This document shows positions 6,564 through 7,598 of a stretch of 7,598 bases of DNA, in pieces (positions within the stretch are counted from its first letter, which is position 1; the number at the start of each line of letters is the position of its first letter). This DNA is from Desulfotignum sp. (lineage in GTDB: Bacteria; Desulfobacterota; Desulfobacteria; Desulfobacterales; Desulfobacteraceae). Location of the stretch: assembly GCA_011390235.1 (NCBI GenBank), contig JAABSS010000008.1, forward strand, positions 1-7,598, written 5' to 3'. The position numbers and the translations under genes were made by a program. Under the pieces are notes generated by a model that searched no databases, was not told the origin of the DNA, and saw nothing but the letters and a program-made list of their open reading frames with translations.

Positions 6564-6619
6564 ATCGGTTTTTTTACCGGCAAACTTTACCGCTTTCCCC
6601 TGGACTGGATGATATTTGG

Positions 6620-7177
6620 TCAATCCATGTGCTTCAAGCCATGTGCAGCTTTGAATTCATGCCATTCACCATGATCTATATAACCGTTTTCATCAAGATC
6701 AACAGCATTAAACACCTGTTCTTTATCAGATGCATCTGTAAAATATACATTGAATTCATCAAAAGTCACCTGGTCATTATGGTCACTGTCCATGTCTGGA
6801 AAATGGGCATTGAATTTTGAAGGATCCGGCAGCTTTTCTGTATGGTATTTTTTCTTGTGGTGGTACTTTCCCATCCCTTTGTGCATTTCTTTGAACTGGT
6901 GCCATTCCTCACGGCTCAATGTGCCGTTATTATCACTGTCAAGACGGTCAAAGGCTTTTTGATCAGTTGATGTGAACACCTTTTTGAATTCCCCGAAGCT
7001 CAGGCTGTCATCTCCATCAATATCCATATCAGTGAAATGTCTTCCGAACAAAGTGTGTCCGCCGGAAGCCTTATAATTCTCCTGATCACAGGATGATGCA
7101 TAAACAAGGGCAGCAGATCCTGCTGCAGCCATTAGAAAAAAACCGGACAATATCATTATACAGGTAAAATGCTTCAT
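6620..7177 (-). CDS. Secreted four-EF-hand calcium-binding protein
   Basis: A 185-residue protein with a Sec signal sequence (hydrophobic 7-26, probable cleavage near 'VYASS') and four EF-hand loops at residues 52-63, 80-91, 130-141 and 160-171. Each loop has acidic or Asn ligands at positions 1, 3 and 5, a hydrophobic residue at 8 and Glu at 12, so all four look able to bind Ca2+. The loops form two pairs, and the pairs resemble each other (HF.DMD.D near 47-54 and 125-132; EWH.FK near 91-96 and 171-176). They are joined by a His/Lys-rich linker (about 99-116). The protein probably acts in the periplasm or outside the cell; calcium buffering or sensing is inferred. GAGGAG (7187-7192) lies 9 nt before ATG 7177. 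It converges on the reductase gene with 56 bp between stops and no clear terminator. Confidence 0.88.
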   Translation of the reverse strand: MKHFTCIMILSGFFLMAAAGSAALVYASSCDQENYKASGGHTLFGRHFTDMDIDGDDSLSFGEFKKVFTSTDQKAFDRLDSDNNGTLSREEWHQFKEMHKGMGKYHHKKKYHTEKLPDPSKFNAHFPDMDSDHNDQVTFDEFNVYFTDASDKEQVFNAVDLDENGYIDHGEWHEFKAAHGLKHMD

Positions 7178-7190
7178 TATTTCTATCTCC

Positions 7191-7223
7191 TCAATTGGTT
7201 ATCTGTTTTTTCAATTCAACCAT
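7191..7223 (-). CDS. Ten-codon leader ORF before the EF-hand gene
   Basis: ATG 7223 begins a tiny frame coding MVELKKQITN and ending in TGA at 7193-7191. It has an excellent Shine-Dalgarno, AAGGAGA (7231-7237), 7 nt upstream. Its stop codon overlaps the ribosome site of the EF-hand gene (TGAGGAG), a layout expected for coupled translation. The two initiation sites look alike (aaggagataaaaacATG and gaggagatagaaataATG), so one may be a local copy of the other. Expression is unproven and no regulatory amino-acid run is seen. Confidence 0.4.
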   Translation of the reverse strand: MVELKKQITN

Positions 7224-7263
7224 GTTTTTATCTCCTTGAAAAAAAATAATCACAAACCAGTAC

Positions 7264-7280
7264 AATGCAACTGCATTATA
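7264..7280 (-). promoter_or_regulatory. -10 box and overlapping palindromic operator for the EF-hand gene
   Basis: On the - strand TATAAT occupies 7280-7275, a perfect -10 box. The palindrome AATGCA-AC-TGCATT (7264-7277) overlaps it and runs toward the predicted start near 7268, a typical repressor-site position. The matching -35 region is poor, so an activator or another -35 may be needed. The leader would be about 90 nt and include the short ORF. Confidence 0.4.
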
Positions 7281-7362
7281 TCAGAGACAGACGGCAGGGG
7301 GATAACATGTGCCTTGTTTGCTGCCGGAAAGTTTTTCTTGTAATCCATGATATGGCAACTGC

Positions 7363-7391
7363 TTGAAAATTATGTGAACCCGGTTTATGGT
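7363..7391 (+). promoter_or_regulatory. Probable promoter for the sensor gene
   Basis: TTGAAA (7363-7368) and TATGGT (7386-7391) are separated by 17 bp, giving a start near 7398, about 20 nt before the GTG start at 7419. The -10 box is only a moderate match. Confidence 0.4.
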
Positions 7392-7418
7392 ACCCTGTAA
7401 AATCAAAGGAGCATAACA

Positions 7419-7598
7419 GTGGCCAAAACCAGTTTTCCCAATACCAGTGCCAGTCCGCTTCAGGCCCTGCCGGTCAGGATCATTATACCGGTCGCCCTGA
7501 CCATTATTCTGTTTATCCTCACTATTTTTCTGTTCATCCTTCCCCGGATGGAGTCTTCCATGATGGACGGAAAAAGGGAGACCACCCGGCACCTGACG
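7419..7598 (+). CDS. Membrane-anchored sensor protein, N-terminal part (partial)
   Basis: The frame starts at GTG 7419, with AAAGGAG (7405-7411) 7 nt upstream, and stays open for 60 codons to the window edge. Residues 20-41 (from RIIIPVALTII to LFILP) form one strong transmembrane helix. The following 'LPRMESSMMDGKRETTRHLT' resembles the first helix of extracytoplasmic single-Cache sensor domains, which often begin 'lp..e..lm..kre..r.L'. Proteins with this start are commonly histidine kinases, chemoreceptors or diguanylate cyclases; the output domain is outside the window, so the type cannot be named. It is divergent from the EF-hand gene. Confidence 0.65.
   Translation, partial: MAKTSFPNTSASPLQALPVRIIIPVALTIILFILTIFLFILPRMESSMMDGKRETTRHLT

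Noticed and set aside
6566..6579. CGGT-T6-ACCG hairpin as terminator of the lipid operon
   Set aside because: The stem is only 4 bp and the T-run is in the loop rather than after the stem, so it is not a credible intrinsic terminator.
5889..6623. 244-aa open frame on the - strand opposite the reductase gene
   Set aside because: It lies wholly against a well-supported coding frame, shows no domain or signal, and is an antisense shadow in G+C-richer coding DNA.

Overview
The window looks like a chromosomal segment from an anaerobic Desulfobacterota bacterium, probably a Desulfobacter-like relative of the Desulfobacteraceae. This is judged from protein style only: a small CxxC...CxxC zinc-binding module of the kind attached to deltaproteobacterial signalling proteins, a MalT-type STAND ATPase, a geranylgeranyl-reductase-like flavoprotein, and a membrane sensor start typical of this group. 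No rRNA, tRNA, CRISPR array or transposase was seen. The left part (about 1-3450) is visibly richer in A+T than the operon at 3588-6563.

Layout. (1) 11-253 (+): a small stand-alone double-CxxC protein. (2) 282-309: a strong sigma70-type promoter, followed by a terminator-like hairpin in the leader, then a 782-aa MalT-like ATPase (441-2789, +) that ends without a DNA-binding domain. (3) A long inverted repeat (2814-2872) lies between this gene and a convergent gene for a 128-aa exported protein of unknown function (2930-3316, -). (4) 3317-3587 is a divergent regulatory region with nested palindromes, 11-bp phased repeats and a probable promoter. (5) 3588-4355 (+): an ADP-ribosylglycohydrolase (DraG) family protein. 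(6) 4382-4410 is a second near-consensus promoter driving a two-gene unit: a cyclopropane-fatty-acid synthase (4462-5583) and a geranylgeranyl-reductase-family flavoprotein (5580-6563) joined by an ATGA stop/start overlap. (7) 6620-7177 (-): a convergent secreted protein with four EF-hands, preceded by a 10-codon leader ORF (7191-7223). (8) 7419-7598 (+): the first 60 codons of a membrane-anchored sensor starting at GTG and running off the window.

The most interesting unit is the coupled pair of a SAM-dependent lipid methyltransferase and a C=C reductase-like flavoprotein. Desulfobacter-type organisms are known for 10-methylpalmitate in their membranes as well as cyclopropane acids. Actinobacteria make 10-methyl fatty acids with a Cfa-like methyltransferase plus an unrelated FAD reductase (the Tms/Bfa system). 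The pair here could be an independently assembled route of the same logic. This is inference; the plain alternative is an ordinary cyclopropane synthase next to an isoprenoid or other lipid reductase.
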